From contig DCGJ01000095.1 of NCBI GenBank assembly GCA_002315495.1, forward strand, positions 1 through 23,806: a stretch of 23,806 nt of DNA, written 5' to 3'. Within the stretch, counting starts at the first letter, position 1; every line of letters starts with the position of its first letter. The notes under the pieces are model-generated. The model saw only the letters and a program-made list of their open reading frames with translations, made no database searches and was not told where the DNA came from. Below are positions 7,806 through 15,319 of this stretch, piece after piece. The position numbers and the translations under genes are program-made. Source of the DNA: Lachnoclostridium sp. UBA1781. GTDB lineage: Bacteria; Bacillota; Clostridia; Lachnospirales; Lachnospiraceae.

Positions 7806-9704
7806 ATGAGAGAGTTTGACATTCCAAGTGAATTGAAGAAACTGCCGGCCACACCCGGAGTGTATCTGATGCACAATAAGCTGGATCAGATTATCTATGT
7901 CGGAAAAGCCAAGGTGTTGAAAAATCGTGTGCGTCAGTACTTCCAAAACGGAAATCGTCTGTCGCCGAAGATTCAAAAAATGGTGTCGAATGTTTGCTGG
8001 TTTGAGTACATCGTTGTGGACAGTGAACTGGAAGCCCTCGTGTTAGAGAACAACCTGATTAAGGAGCATCGTCCGAAATATAACACGATGCTAAAGGACG
8101 ATAAGACCTACCCGTACATCAAGGTGACGGTTCAGGAGGATTATCCGAGAGTCCTGCTCGGACGCCAGCAGAAGCGTGACGGCGCACGATATTTTGGTCC
8201 GTATACCAACGGTGTAAATGTCGGAGAAACAATTGAACTTATCCGTAAACTGTTTCATGTACGAAACTGTAATAAGATTGTCCCGGACCATGATCCTAAA
8301 GCGCGTCCATGCCTTTATCATCGTATCCACCAGTGCGATGCGCCTTGCGTTGGCAGTATCACAAAGGAGGAGTATGCGAAGAACATCGAGCAGGTGCTGC
8401 ATTTTCTGGGAGGCGATTACAGTAAGGCCTTGAATCATTTGCAGGAGAAGATGCTGTCTGCCAGCGAGGAACTGAATTTCGAGGAGGCAGCGCATTATCG
8501 TGATTTGATGAACCAGGTGAAGGCACTTTCACAGAAGCAGAAGGCAGCGGATACCCATGGCGATGACAGGGATATTATTGCAATGTCCATGCAGGACGTT
8601 CATTGCGTCATTCAGGTGTTTTTTGAGAGAGAAGGAAAGCTTCTCGGTAGGGAGCATTTTCATATGACCGGTGCAAATGATTCCGAACCCGCACAGATTC
8701 TGTGTGACTTTATTAAGCAGTATTATGCCGGAACGCAGATTGTTCCGAAGCAATTGCTGGTGGAATTCGAGCCGGAGGATTCCGAGTTACTTGCCGGATG
8801 GCTCAGTACAAAGCGCGGCAGCAAGGTGAGTTTTGTTGTGCCAAAGATTGGTGACAAGGAAAAGCTTTTGCAGCTTGCGAAGCAAAATGCGGACATCGTT
8901 CTCCATCAGGATCTGGACAAGATTACGAGAGAGGAACAGCGTACACGAGGGGCTGTGCAGGAGCTCGCAGAGCTACTCGGAATTGCCTGCGCTGACCGGA
9001 TGGAGTCGTATGATATTTCCAATACCAGCGGGTTTCATAATGTTGGCTCGATGGTTGTGTTTGAGAACGGAAAGCCGAAGAAAAATGATTACCGAAAGTT
9101 TCGTATCAAAAGCTTTCAGGGGCCGAACGATTATGCATCCATGGAGGAAGTGCTGACCCGAAGATTTTTGCACGGACAGAAAGACCGGGAGGACAGCGCG
9201 GAGACCGGATTTTCCAGATTTCCGGATCTGATTCTGATGGATGGCGGTAAGGGACAAGTTCATATTTGTGAGGAGGTGCTGGCGAAGCTGGGTATCTCCA
9301 TTCCTGTGTGCGGTATGGTTAAAGATGACCACCATCGAACGAGAGGACTATACTTCCATGATGTTGAGCTGCCGCTCAATGTTCAGGGAGAGGGCTTCCA
9401 TCTGCTCACAAGGATTCAGGATGAAACGCATCGGTTTGCAATCGAATTCCATAAGAGTCTCAGAAATAAGGCGCAGGTGCATTCCATTCTCGATGATATT
9501 CCGGGCATCGGACCGACGAGAAGAAGGGCGTTGATGAAGGCGTTCACGGGGCTTGAAGAATTGAAGGATGCGGATGTGGAGACCTTGAGTAAGGTTCCGG
9601 GAATGAACCGATTATCCGCGACAAAGGTGTATGATTTTTTTCATTCCGAACAGAATGGAAGTAGGAAGCCGGAAGGTGATTCCACCGAAAATCGGGAGAA
9701 TTGA
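7806..9704 (+). CDS. uvrC: UvrABC excinuclease subunit C
   Basis: UvrC makes both incisions around bulky DNA lesions in nucleotide excision repair after UvrA/UvrB have marked the site. The 632-residue protein has an N-terminal GIY-YIG nuclease (TPGVYLMHN...IYVGKAKVLKNRV, residues about 13-45). A four-cysteine segment, NCN...RPCLYHRIHQCDAPC, matches the family's iron-sulfur ligands. A UVR helix pair for UvrB contact (near 200-235), an RNase H-like 5' nuclease (ESYDISNTSG...GSMVVFENG) and a tandem helix-hairpin-helix end (IPGIGPTRRRAL, VPGMNRLSATKV) complete it. The frame is open upstream to a TTG at 7752 inside the terminator, but the ATG at 7806 has GGGAGGAG in front. Spacing to the hprK promoter is only four bases. 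Confidence 0.97.
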   Translation: MREFDIPSELKKLPATPGVYLMHNKLDQIIYVGKAKVLKNRVRQYFQNGNRLSPKIQKMVSNVCWFEYIVVDSELEALVLENNLIKEHRPKYNTMLKDDKTYPYIKVTVQEDYPRVLLGRQQKRDGARYFGPYTNGVNVGETIELIRKLFHVRNCNKIVPDHDPKARPCLYHRIHQCDAPCVGSITKEEYAKNIEQVLHFLGGDYSKALNHLQEKMLSASEELNFEEAAHYRDLMNQVKALSQKQKAADTHGDDRDIIAMSMQDVHCVIQVFFEREGKLLGREHFHMTGANDSEPAQILCDFIKQYYAGTQIVPKQLLVEFEPEDSELLAGWLSTKRGSKVSFVVPKIGDKEKLLQLAKQNADIVLHQDLDKITREEQRTRGAVQELAELLGIACADRMESYDISNTSGFHNVGSMVVFENGKPKKNDYRKFRIKSFQGPNDYASMEEVLTRRFLHGQKDREDSAETGFSRFPDLILMDGGKGQVHICEEVLAKLGISIPVCGMVKDDHHRTRGLYFHDVELPLNVQGEGFHLLTRIQDETHRFAIEFHKSLRNKAQVHSILDDIPGIGPTRRRALMKAFTGLEELKDADVETLSKVPGMNRLSATKVYDFFHSEQNGSRKPEGDSTENREN

Positions 9705-9708
9705 GTTG

Positions 9709-9737
9709 TTGAAAAATAAGTGCCCATCCGTTATACT
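9709..9737 (+). promoter_or_regulatory. Sigma-A type promoter of the hprK-glcK-murB-whiA-crh operon
   Basis: A -35 box TTGAAA (9709-9714) and a -10 box TATACT (9732-9737) are separated by exactly 17 bases. The element sits just after the uvrC stop and leaves a leader of about 55 bases before the hprK ATG at 9800. It is the first clear promoter for the carbon-signalling operon. Confidence 0.8.
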
Positions 9738-9799
9738 GTAAGGGATGTGTGTTACGTGTGTAAAAGCGCATTTTTAGAAATAATAGGAGGAGACAGCAC

Positions 9800-10741
9800 A
9801 TGTATTCCGTTGATTTGACACAGTTGGTAAAACAAATGAATCTGGTCAACCTGACCCCGGAGATTGATTTGAAGGGAAGAAAGGTAACGAAGCCGGAGAT
9901 TAACCGTCCTGCGCTTCAGCTGGCAGGCTTCTTTAACGACTTCGATAAAGAGCGTATCCAGTTGATCGGTAACGTAGAATATTCCTTTATGTATCAGAAT
10001 AAGATGACGTCCGAGGAACGTCATGCATGCTTCTCCAGACTGATGGATTTCGGAGTACCATGCATCATTTTCTGCCGTAATCTCGAGGTTAGCCCGGGGA
10101 TGAGAAAACTCGCTTTGGAGAAGAACGTTCCGCTCTTTAATTCCAACATGGAAACGACGGCACTTGTGGCAGAACTTGTTCGCTGGCTGAAGGTTCAGCT
10201 TGCTCCGCGAATCAGTATTCACGGTGTATTGGTTGACGTATTCGGTCAGGGTGTTCTGATTATGGGTGAGAGCGGAATCGGTAAGTCCGAGGCCGCTCTC
10301 GAGCTTATTAAGCGTGGACACCGTCTCGTATCCGATGACGTCGTGGAAATCAAGCGTGTGAGTGAAGAAACACTGATTGGTACCGCGCCGGAAGTCACAA
10401 AATACATGATTGAACTTCGAGGCATCGGTATCATCGATATTAAGACCCTGTACGGTGTTCAATCCGTTCGTGAAACCCAAAGCATCGATCTTGCCATCAT
10501 CCTCGAGGAGTGGGTGAAGGACAAGGAATACGACCGCTTGGGACTCGAGGAAAACTATACCGAGATTCTCGGAAAGAAGGTTGTCTGTCATAACATTCCG
10601 ATTCGTCCGGGTCGTAACCTGGCCATCATTTGCGAGGCGGCAGCAATTAACTACAGACAGAAGCAGATGGGCTACAACGCAACCGAAGAATTGTATCGTC
10701 GTGTAACCCAGAATCTGAGTAAGAATAAAGAGGAGGAGTAA
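9800..10741 (+). CDS. hprK: HPr kinase/phosphorylase
   Basis: HprK phosphorylates HPr-like proteins on Ser46 with ATP or pyrophosphate when glycolytic intermediates are high, and removes the phosphate when they are low. This is the sensor step of carbon catabolite repression in Firmicutes. The 313-residue protein has an N-terminal regulatory domain and a C-terminal P-loop domain. The P-loop is GESGIGKS (156-163), preceded by His141 in IHGVLVDV and followed by Asp179-Asp180 in SDDVVEI. The family signature LRGIGIIDIKTLYG is complete. RBS AGGAGG precedes the ATG. A target protein, the Crh-like gene at 13624, is the last gene of the same operon. Confidence 0.97.
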   Translation: MYSVDLTQLVKQMNLVNLTPEIDLKGRKVTKPEINRPALQLAGFFNDFDKERIQLIGNVEYSFMYQNKMTSEERHACFSRLMDFGVPCIIFCRNLEVSPGMRKLALEKNVPLFNSNMETTALVAELVRWLKVQLAPRISIHGVLVDVFGQGVLIMGESGIGKSEAALELIKRGHRLVSDDVVEIKRVSEETLIGTAPEVTKYMIELRGIGIIDIKTLYGVQSVRETQSIDLAIILEEWVKDKEYDRLGLEENYTEILGKKVVCHNIPIRPGRNLAIICEAAAINYRQKQMGYNATEELYRRVTQNLSKNKEEE

Positions 10742-10746
10742 TTACT

Positions 10747-11688
10747 ATGAAGTATGTATTTGGTATCGATATCGGAGGAACTACCGTAAAATGCGGCCTG
10801 TTTTCCGACCAGTGGCAGGTGCTTGAGCGTTGGGAGATTGACACTGTTCGTAATGATGAAAATGCACTCTTGGGCAGCATTTCCGCATCCATTATGACGA
10901 AAATCGCAGAGAAAAACATTGCGGACGAGGATGTTCTCGGAATCGGTGTTGGTGTGCCGGGACCGGTGCTTTCCGACGGCGATGTCATTAAGTGTGCGAA
11001 CCTCGGCTGGGGCCGTGTCAATGCGAAGGATCTCATGGAAGAGATGCTTCAGAATAAGTATACCGTAGCCATTGGAAATGATGCCAATGTTGCAGCACTT
11101 GGTGAGTACGTTGCAGGTGGCGGACGCGGCTATGAGAGTATGATGATGATCACGCTCGGAACCGGCGTTGGCGGCGGCTTGATCCAGAACGGAAAGATTG
11201 TATGCGGTAGCAATGGCGCAGCCGCAGAAATCGGACATATTATTGTAGACCCGACCGAAACCGACCTTTGCGGATGTGGCGGACATGGTCATTTGGAGCA
11301 GTATGCGAGTGCGACCGGTATTGTTCGTATGGCAAATAAGGCGCTCGCCGCAACGGATGAGGCAACCACGCTTCGCAACTTTAATCCGCTTACGGCGAAG
11401 GACATTTTCGACGAAGCAAAGAAGGGTGACAAGGTGGCTTGTGAGCTTGTGGATATGCTTGGAACGAAGCTGGCATTTGCACTTACTCATGTGGCAGCGG
11501 TTGTGGATCCACAGGCATTTGTTATCGGCGGAGGTGTAAGCCGCGCCGGTCAGATTTTGCTGGATGCCATCAGCAAGCACTACAACGACAACATTCTGAC
11601 TGCTCTTCGGGACAAGGAGTTCCGTCTTGCCGAGCTTGGAAATGATGCAGGTATCTTTGGCGCAGCCGGAATGATTATGGAAGGTTAG
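10747..11688 (+). CDS. glcK: ROK-family glucokinase
   Basis: This enzyme phosphorylates free glucose to glucose-6-phosphate with ATP. The 313-residue ROK protein begins with the phosphate-binding loop GIDIGGTTVKCG. Catalytic Asp112 is in GNDANVAALGEY. The ROK zinc site is formed by His164 (GHI) and the cysteines of the CGCGGHGHLEQYAS segment from about 175. The ROK signature lies between. Because there is no N-terminal helix-turn-helix, it is a sugar kinase and not a ROK repressor. Its RBS GGAGGAG lies inside the last codons of hprK and the stop-to-start gap is five bases, so the two are tightly co-translated. Another hexose as substrate cannot be excluded. Confidence 0.93.
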   Translation: MKYVFGIDIGGTTVKCGLFSDQWQVLERWEIDTVRNDENALLGSISASIMTKIAEKNIADEDVLGIGVGVPGPVLSDGDVIKCANLGWGRVNAKDLMEEMLQNKYTVAIGNDANVAALGEYVAGGGRGYESMMMITLGTGVGGGLIQNGKIVCGSNGAAAEIGHIIVDPTETDLCGCGGHGHLEQYASATGIVRMANKALAATDEATTLRNFNPLTAKDIFDEAKKGDKVACELVDMLGTKLAFALTHVAAVVDPQAFVIGGGVSRAGQILLDAISKHYNDNILTALRDKEFRLAELGNDAGIFGAAGMIMEG

Positions 11689-11697
11689 GATAGAAAC

Positions 11698-12669
11698 GTG
11701 TACGAGACTTTGGTAACAACACTTCGCAGCGAACTTGGTGAAGAGGCTGTGAAGCTTATGGAACCGATGAAGAAATATACCACCTTTCGCATTGGCGGAC
11801 CGGCGGATGTGCTTGTGAGCGTAACCGATTCCGAGCAGATGGTTGCTGCTGTAAATGCGTCCGTGGCCGCAGGTGTTACCCCCTTTGTCATCGGTAACGG
11901 CAGTAATCTGTTAGTGTCGGATGAGGGCGTTCGAGGTTTTGTGATTCGCTATGCACCGGACAATGCTTCCGAGCCTGAGGTGACCGATTTTGGTGACTAT
12001 GTAATCGTGAAGACTTCTGCCGGAGCGATGCTTTCTTCGTTTGCAAGAGAGATGACAAAACGTGGGTTTGTCGGCATGGAATTTGCCGCCGGAATCCCAG
12101 GCAGTGTCGGCGGTGGCGTAGTGATGAATGCCGGCGCATACGGTGGAGAACTGAAGGATGTTCTGGTATCTGCCGAGGTAGTTAATCCTAGTGGGCACGT
12201 GATTACATTAACAGCAGAAGAATTGGAGCTTTCTTATCGTCACAGTTGCATTTCGGCGAAGGGATACACTGTGCTTTCGGCCGCATTTTCCTTGAAAAAA
12301 GGAGACCCGGTGGCCAGTAAAGCGATTGTGGATGACCTCTCTGCAAAGAGAAAAGAAAAACAGCCGTTAGAATACCCGAGTGCGGGGAGTACGTTTAAGA
12401 GACCTGAGGGATATTTTGCGGGAAAACTGATTCAGGATGCAGGACTTCGCGGTTTTTCTGTTGGGGATGCACAGGTATCGGAGAAGCATTGCGGCTTTGT
12501 CATTAACAAGGGTGATGCAACTGCGGAGGAGATTCTCCTTCTGATTACCCGTGTCAGAAACAAGGTGTATGAGGAGGTCGGCATTTGGCTGGAAACCGAA
12601 GTTCGCTTTGTTGGAGACTTCGGATATCTGGATGCAGAGGTTGACCGGAGAGTGTTGGAATTGAAATAG
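11698..12669 (+). CDS. murB: UDP-N-acetylenolpyruvoylglucosamine reductase (GTG start)
   Basis: MurB reduces UDP-GlcNAc-enolpyruvate to UDP-MurNAc with NADPH and FAD, the second committed step of peptidoglycan synthesis. The 323-residue protein has the FAD-binding segments TTFRIGGPADVLV and GNGSNLLVSDEG, and FAAGIPGSVGGGVVMNAGAYGGE. The catalytic serine is Ser231 in AGSTFKRP. The shortened loop and this pattern fit the type II MurB of Gram-positives. I start at GTG 11698 because AGGA lies 7 bases upstream and the N-terminus then has normal length; the next ATG at 11758 lacks a good site. It begins nine bases after glcK and ends 17 bases before whiA. Confidence 0.96.
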   Translation: MYETLVTTLRSELGEEAVKLMEPMKKYTTFRIGGPADVLVSVTDSEQMVAAVNASVAAGVTPFVIGNGSNLLVSDEGVRGFVIRYAPDNASEPEVTDFGDYVIVKTSAGAMLSSFAREMTKRGFVGMEFAAGIPGSVGGGVVMNAGAYGGELKDVLVSAEVVNPSGHVITLTAEELELSYRHSCISAKGYTVLSAAFSLKKGDPVASKAIVDDLSAKRKEKQPLEYPSAGSTFKRPEGYFAGKLIQDAGLRGFSVGDAQVSEKHCGFVINKGDATAEEILLLITRVRNKVYEEVGIWLETEVRFVGDFGYLDAEVDRRVLELK

Positions 12670-12686
12670 TACCTGGAGGAAACAGG

Positions 12687-13610
12687 ATGTCTTTTTCTTC
12701 GGAAGTAAAGAAGGAACTGGCGGAGCATTTGAATGTTCAGGACCATTGTCGACGGGCGGAGCTTGCCGCATTACTTCAGTGCGGGGGTAGTCTTTGCACC
12801 GATGAGGATGGAAATGAGAGTATTGTGTTCGCCAGTGAAAATGAAGAAATCGTAAAAAAGTGCTTTACTTTTTTAGGGAAGTCCTATAATATATCGTTGT
12901 TGCCGCCTGAGGATTTTTTGGACGTGCGCAATCGAACGGAATATGTTTTTGAAGTGACGGATCAAAGCATCGTGAAGAAGATTGTGAAGGACTTTGGGTT
13001 CTTTGACAAGGATGATTCGACGATGCAGAGCATTCTGAAACGACCTTGCTGCCGAAGGGCTTATGTTCGCGGTTTGTTTCTAATGAACGGAAGCGTGAAC
13101 GACCCGGCAAAGAGTTATCATCTGGAAATCAAAGTGCCGGGAGATAAGGAAGCAGGACAGTTATCAAGAATTATTCAGGAATTCGGAATCGAGCCGAAAC
13201 GTATGCTACGTCGCGGACAGCCGGTTTTGTATATCAAAGACGGTACCCAGGTAGGAGATATGTTGACGGTCATGGAGGCCACAGGGGCCTTGCTCCGATT
13301 TGAAGAGCAACGTGTTGTTAGGGAAACAAGAGGAATCATTAACCGACGGGTGAATTGTGAGTGTGCAAATCTCAACAAAACTCTGGAAGCTGCCAAAAAG
13401 CAGGTTGATGATATTCGTTACATACAGGAGACGGAAGGGTTGGAGAGCCTGCCGGAGAATCTTGTGGAATTGGCTAAGTTACGATTGGAATATCCGTCAG
13501 CATCGCTGTCGGAACTTGGGGAGATGCTACATCCGGCCATGGGGCGGTCAGGTGTAAATCACAGATTGCAAAAACTTATGAGTATAGCGGAACAGATTCG
13601 TCTACGATGA
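12687..13610 (+). CDS. whiA: DNA-binding protein WhiA
   Basis: WhiA is a conserved Gram-positive protein linked to sporulation-septation control in Streptomyces and to division and chromosome segregation in Bacillus. The 307-residue protein has the typical opening MSFSSEVKKELAEH. A degenerate LAGLIDADG homing-endonuclease-like domain follows (about 20-190, including CCRRAYVRGLFLMNGSVNDP). The C-terminal helix-turn-helix domain (about 220-305) contains LAKLRLEYPSASLSELGEML and SGVNHRLQKL. RBS GGAGG is clear. In most relatives rapZ (and often yvcK) lies just upstream. Here murB ends 17 bases before whiA, so neither is present at this place. Confidence 0.96.
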   Translation: MSFSSEVKKELAEHLNVQDHCRRAELAALLQCGGSLCTDEDGNESIVFASENEEIVKKCFTFLGKSYNISLLPPEDFLDVRNRTEYVFEVTDQSIVKKIVKDFGFFDKDDSTMQSILKRPCCRRAYVRGLFLMNGSVNDPAKSYHLEIKVPGDKEAGQLSRIIQEFGIEPKRMLRRGQPVLYIKDGTQVGDMLTVMEATGALLRFEEQRVVRETRGIINRRVNCECANLNKTLEAAKKQVDDIRYIQETEGLESLPENLVELAKLRLEYPSASLSELGEMLHPAMGRSGVNHRLQKLMSIAEQIRLR

Positions 13611-13623
13611 GGAGGGAAAATCG

Positions 13624-13878
13624 ATGATTTCTAAGAAAATGGACATTACTATTCCTACAGGATTAGAGGCAAGACCGGTTGCAATGCTCGTTCAGGTAGC
13701 AAGCCGTTTTGACAGCAGTGTTTACATTGAGTGTGAGAACAAGAAGGTAAACGCAAAGAGCATCATGGGTATGATGAGTCTGGCACTTCCGGCTGGTACG
13801 GAAATCGGTGTTACCGTTGATGGTGCAGACGAGGCTGACGCAATGGCTGCCATCGAAGATTATCTTTGCGGCAAGTAA
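13624..13878 (+). CDS. crh: Crh-like HPr paralog (Glu15, Ser46): catabolite repression signal protein
   Basis: This 84-residue protein has the HPr fold throughout. The phosphocarrier histidine of normal HPr at position 15 is replaced by glutamate (TGLEARPVAM), so it cannot pass PTS phosphate. The regulatory serine is kept exactly at position 46 in AKSIMGMMSLA, the HprK recognition segment. That combination is the hallmark of Crh, which in Bacillus has Gln15. After Ser46 phosphorylation it would act as a corepressor for CcpA-type regulators. Gene order also agrees: crh follows whiA in Bacillus too. RBS AGGAGGG precedes the ATG and a terminator follows. The symbol crh rests on function and synteny; most automatic pipelines would call it HPr. 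Confidence 0.88.
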   Translation: MISKKMDITIPTGLEARPVAMLVQVASRFDSSVYIECENKKVNAKSIMGMMSLALPAGTEIGVTVDGADEADAMAAIEDYLCGK

Positions 13879-13900
13879 ATTTAGTGAACTGACTAAGAGA

Positions 13901-13931
13901 GGAATCTTCCGGATGGGAGGTTCCTTTTTTT
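13901..13931 (+). terminator. Intrinsic terminator ending the hprK-crh operon
   Basis: Ten-base arms at 13901-13910 (GGAATCTTCC) and 13915-13924 (GGGAGGTTCC) pair fully with two G-U pairs around a GGAT loop. Seven T follow at 13925-13931. It lies 22 bases after the crh stop. Confidence 0.92.
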
Positions 13932-13995
13932 ATTCCGTTTTTATCGCTAATTCGGCACCATGTTCTTTATGGGGCGAAAATGGGCCACCGTTCGT

Positions 13996-14024
13996 TTGAC
14001 AAGTGCATTTACATGGACTATAGT
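13996..14024 (+). promoter_or_regulatory. Near-consensus sigma-A promoter of the coiled-coil (DIP1984-like) gene
   Basis: The -35 box TTGACA (13996-14001) is a perfect consensus. The -10 box TATAGT (14019-14024) follows after 17 bases. The expected start of transcription leaves a leader of about 45 bases before the ATG at 14076. The 65 bases between the preceding terminator and this promoter contain no recognisable gene. Confidence 0.82.
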
Positions 14025-14075
14025 AGAGAACGTAGCAAACAGGTGAAATGAATCGAAGATATGGAGGGAATTGTT

Positions 14076-14591
14076 ATGAAGATGACATCCGCACTGGCGC
14101 AGAAGATGATTCGCCAACTGAGTGAAGAAAAGGAATTCTGGAGACAGAAGGAAGAAGAGAATAGCTCCTATGTTGCGGCAGAGGGAGAAGAGCCGGTAAT
14201 CCCGGCATATGATTACGTTGAGGTGAATGGGAAGATTGCTGAAATTGACCGCAAGGTTCGCACCATTAAGCACGCCATCAATGTTTCGAATACGACCGCG
14301 AAGCTGGACGTTCAGGGTCAGGAGATGACCGTGGACGAGGTGCTGGTGGAGATGGCACAGCTGAATGCCAGAAGAAATCTCTACGATCGTTTGAGAAAGA
14401 GAGAACCGAAGGAGCGTGAGGAGATGAGCTACTCCCGCATTTCCCGAAATCAGGTGCCGGAGTATCGCTACGTGAACTACGATATCAGTCTGGCACAGGC
14501 TGATTTCGATGCTGTAACCGAGCGCATTATGCTGATGCAGCTTGCGCTTGACAAGCATAACCAGACCGAAGAATTTGAGGTGGCGCTGTAA
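14076..14591 (+). CDS. Predicted coiled-coil protein, resembles the DIP1984/septicolysin family
   Basis: This 171-residue hydrophilic protein has no signal peptide or membrane helix. It is mostly predicted helix with heptad-like charge patterns (EEKEFWRQKEEEN; AQLNARRNLYDRLRKREPKEREE). The layout is an N-terminal helix, then KIAEIDRKVRTIKHAINVSNTTAKLD, then a TVDEVL...LNARR helix, a YSRISRNQVPEY turn and a last helix ending in LALDKHNQTEEFEV. It is reminiscent of the DIP1984 family of unknown function, from memory and not from a search. I use the ATG at 14076, with GGAGGG seven bases upstream. An in-frame ATG at 14061 overlaps that site. It has its own strong promoter and is monocistronic. 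Confidence 0.85.
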   Translation: MKMTSALAQKMIRQLSEEKEFWRQKEEENSSYVAAEGEEPVIPAYDYVEVNGKIAEIDRKVRTIKHAINVSNTTAKLDVQGQEMTVDEVLVEMAQLNARRNLYDRLRKREPKEREEMSYSRISRNQVPEYRYVNYDISLAQADFDAVTERIMLMQLALDKHNQTEEFEVAL

Positions 14592-14794
14592 GCGCTACTT
14601 CTTTTCCGCACGAATCCACCTTTTATATTGGATAATAAATGTTTAGCGTTTTTCGTTATTCTGTTATTGGTTGTTTATTTTTCATTTATCGTTCAATGTC
14701 AAAGAGTATACATGGTTAATTTTTTCGGATTCGTGGAAAACTTACGTTGGCCAAGATGCTTGCACCTTGGCAAATTGCCATCCTTTTGGTGGTC

Positions 14795-14828
14795 GGACGC
14801 TGAAGTTCGGTTTCAGGCGTCCTTTTTT
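14795..14828 (+). terminator. Intrinsic terminator about 200 bases after the DIP1984-like gene
   Basis: GGACGC plus TGAA (14795-14804) pairs with TTCA plus GCGTCC (14812-14815 and 14817-14822). One G bulge lies at 14816 and the loop has 7 bases. Six T follow at 14823-14828. The long distance to the upstream stop codon suggests a structured 3' end or a separate small transcript. Confidence 0.85.
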
Positions 14829-14902
14829 ATTGATCCAATTGTCTCTTCCGAATATAAAAACATGGAACTCGTGAAAAAAATCTTTTGGATTTGATGGTTT
14901 TG

Positions 14903-14911
14903 TGATATACT
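14903..14911 (+). promoter_or_regulatory. Extended -10 promoter upstream of the small membrane protein and dnaE
   Basis: TGATATACT is a -10 box TATACT (14906-14911) with the extended TGN element directly before it. The -35 region is weak: TTTGGA at 14884 is the best match, with a 16-base spacer. The leader to the next ATG (15018) is about 100 bases. Confidence 0.6.
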
Positions 14912-15017
14912 ATTATCGGGTTAAACTAGGGTTTGTAGAGAGAAGATAATCGGGATTTGTGGAGAACATTTGAATAGAAGAAGTAGAATTAATCAGAGTG
15001 AAAGAGAGGAAGACAAT

Positions 15018-15281
15018 ATGGATGAAGAAATCATTATCGAGACTCAGACGAACGAAGAGAATTTGATTGACGAGAGCAAGAATGAAGGATTGAGTTTTGC
15101 CGAAGAGAATAAACTGGACCAGGAAGAAATTGAAGCCAGACAGAGACGTAAGGAAGAACGACGCGAAAGACGAGAGAAGATGAAGGCGAAACTGGAGACC
15201 CAGCATAAGGTTTTAGTTGGGCTGGAAGTTTTTGCGTTGGTTAGTTTTCTGCTTGCGGTTTTTGTGCATTTTGTATGGTAA
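15018..15281 (+). CDS. Small acidic/basic coiled-coil protein with C-terminal membrane anchor, function unknown
   Basis: This 87-residue protein of unknown function starts at ATG 15018 (GAGGA seven bases upstream). The frame is open further up, but without a ribosome binding site. Residues 1-40 are strongly acidic. Residues 38-63 (ARQRRKEERRERREKMKAK) form a very charged helix likely to be coiled coil. Residues about 66-86 (KVLVGLEVFALVSFLLAVFVHF) form one hydrophobic helix at the very end, so the protein looks tail-anchored with its N-terminus in the cytoplasm. It is the first gene of the run leading to dnaE and pfkA, 38 bases before dnaE. Confidence 0.8.
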   Translation: MDEEIIIETQTNEENLIDESKNEGLSFAEENKLDQEEIEARQRRKEERRERREKMKAKLETQHKVLVGLEVFALVSFLLAVFVHFVW

Positions 15282-15319
15282 GGGGTTCTGTGGCGGATTA
15301 GAAAGGATGGAAGTATAGG

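Larger units (their letters stand above)
14592..15017 (+). other. Gene-free gap of 426 bases with structured RNA, terminator and promoter
   Basis: No convincing coding sequence is present. The first 140 bases are T-rich without clear signals. Between 14747 and 14780 two hairpins compete: arms 14751-14755/14766-14770 (CCAAG/CTTGG, extended by TTG/CAA) versus arms 14768-14772/14776-14780 (TGGCA/TGCCA). A terminator at 14795-14828 follows, then an A/T-rich stretch, then an extended -10 promoter (14903-14911). Two similar strings, GGGTTTGTAGAGA (from 14929) and GGGATTTGTGGAGA (from 14952), lie in the leader of the next gene. The 14747-14828 segment could be a 3' untranslated region, a small RNA or an orphan regulatory element. 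No known riboswitch class was recognised. Confidence 0.5.

Noticed and set aside
12687..13610. Homing endonuclease or intron-encoded protein reading of the whiA gene
   Set aside because: The LAGLIDADG-like fold is a normal ancestral part of WhiA. Full-length WhiA features and operon position are present, with no intron.
13808..13999. 63-codon frame overlapping the crh end and the terminator
   Set aside because: It crosses the intrinsic terminator and overlaps a certain gene in another frame; no ribosome site.
14628..14894. 88-codon open frame (TTG start) in the gene-free gap, hydrophobic N-terminus
   Set aside because: It has no ribosome binding site and runs straight through the terminator hairpin at 14795-14828. 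Composition is like non-coding T-rich sequence.
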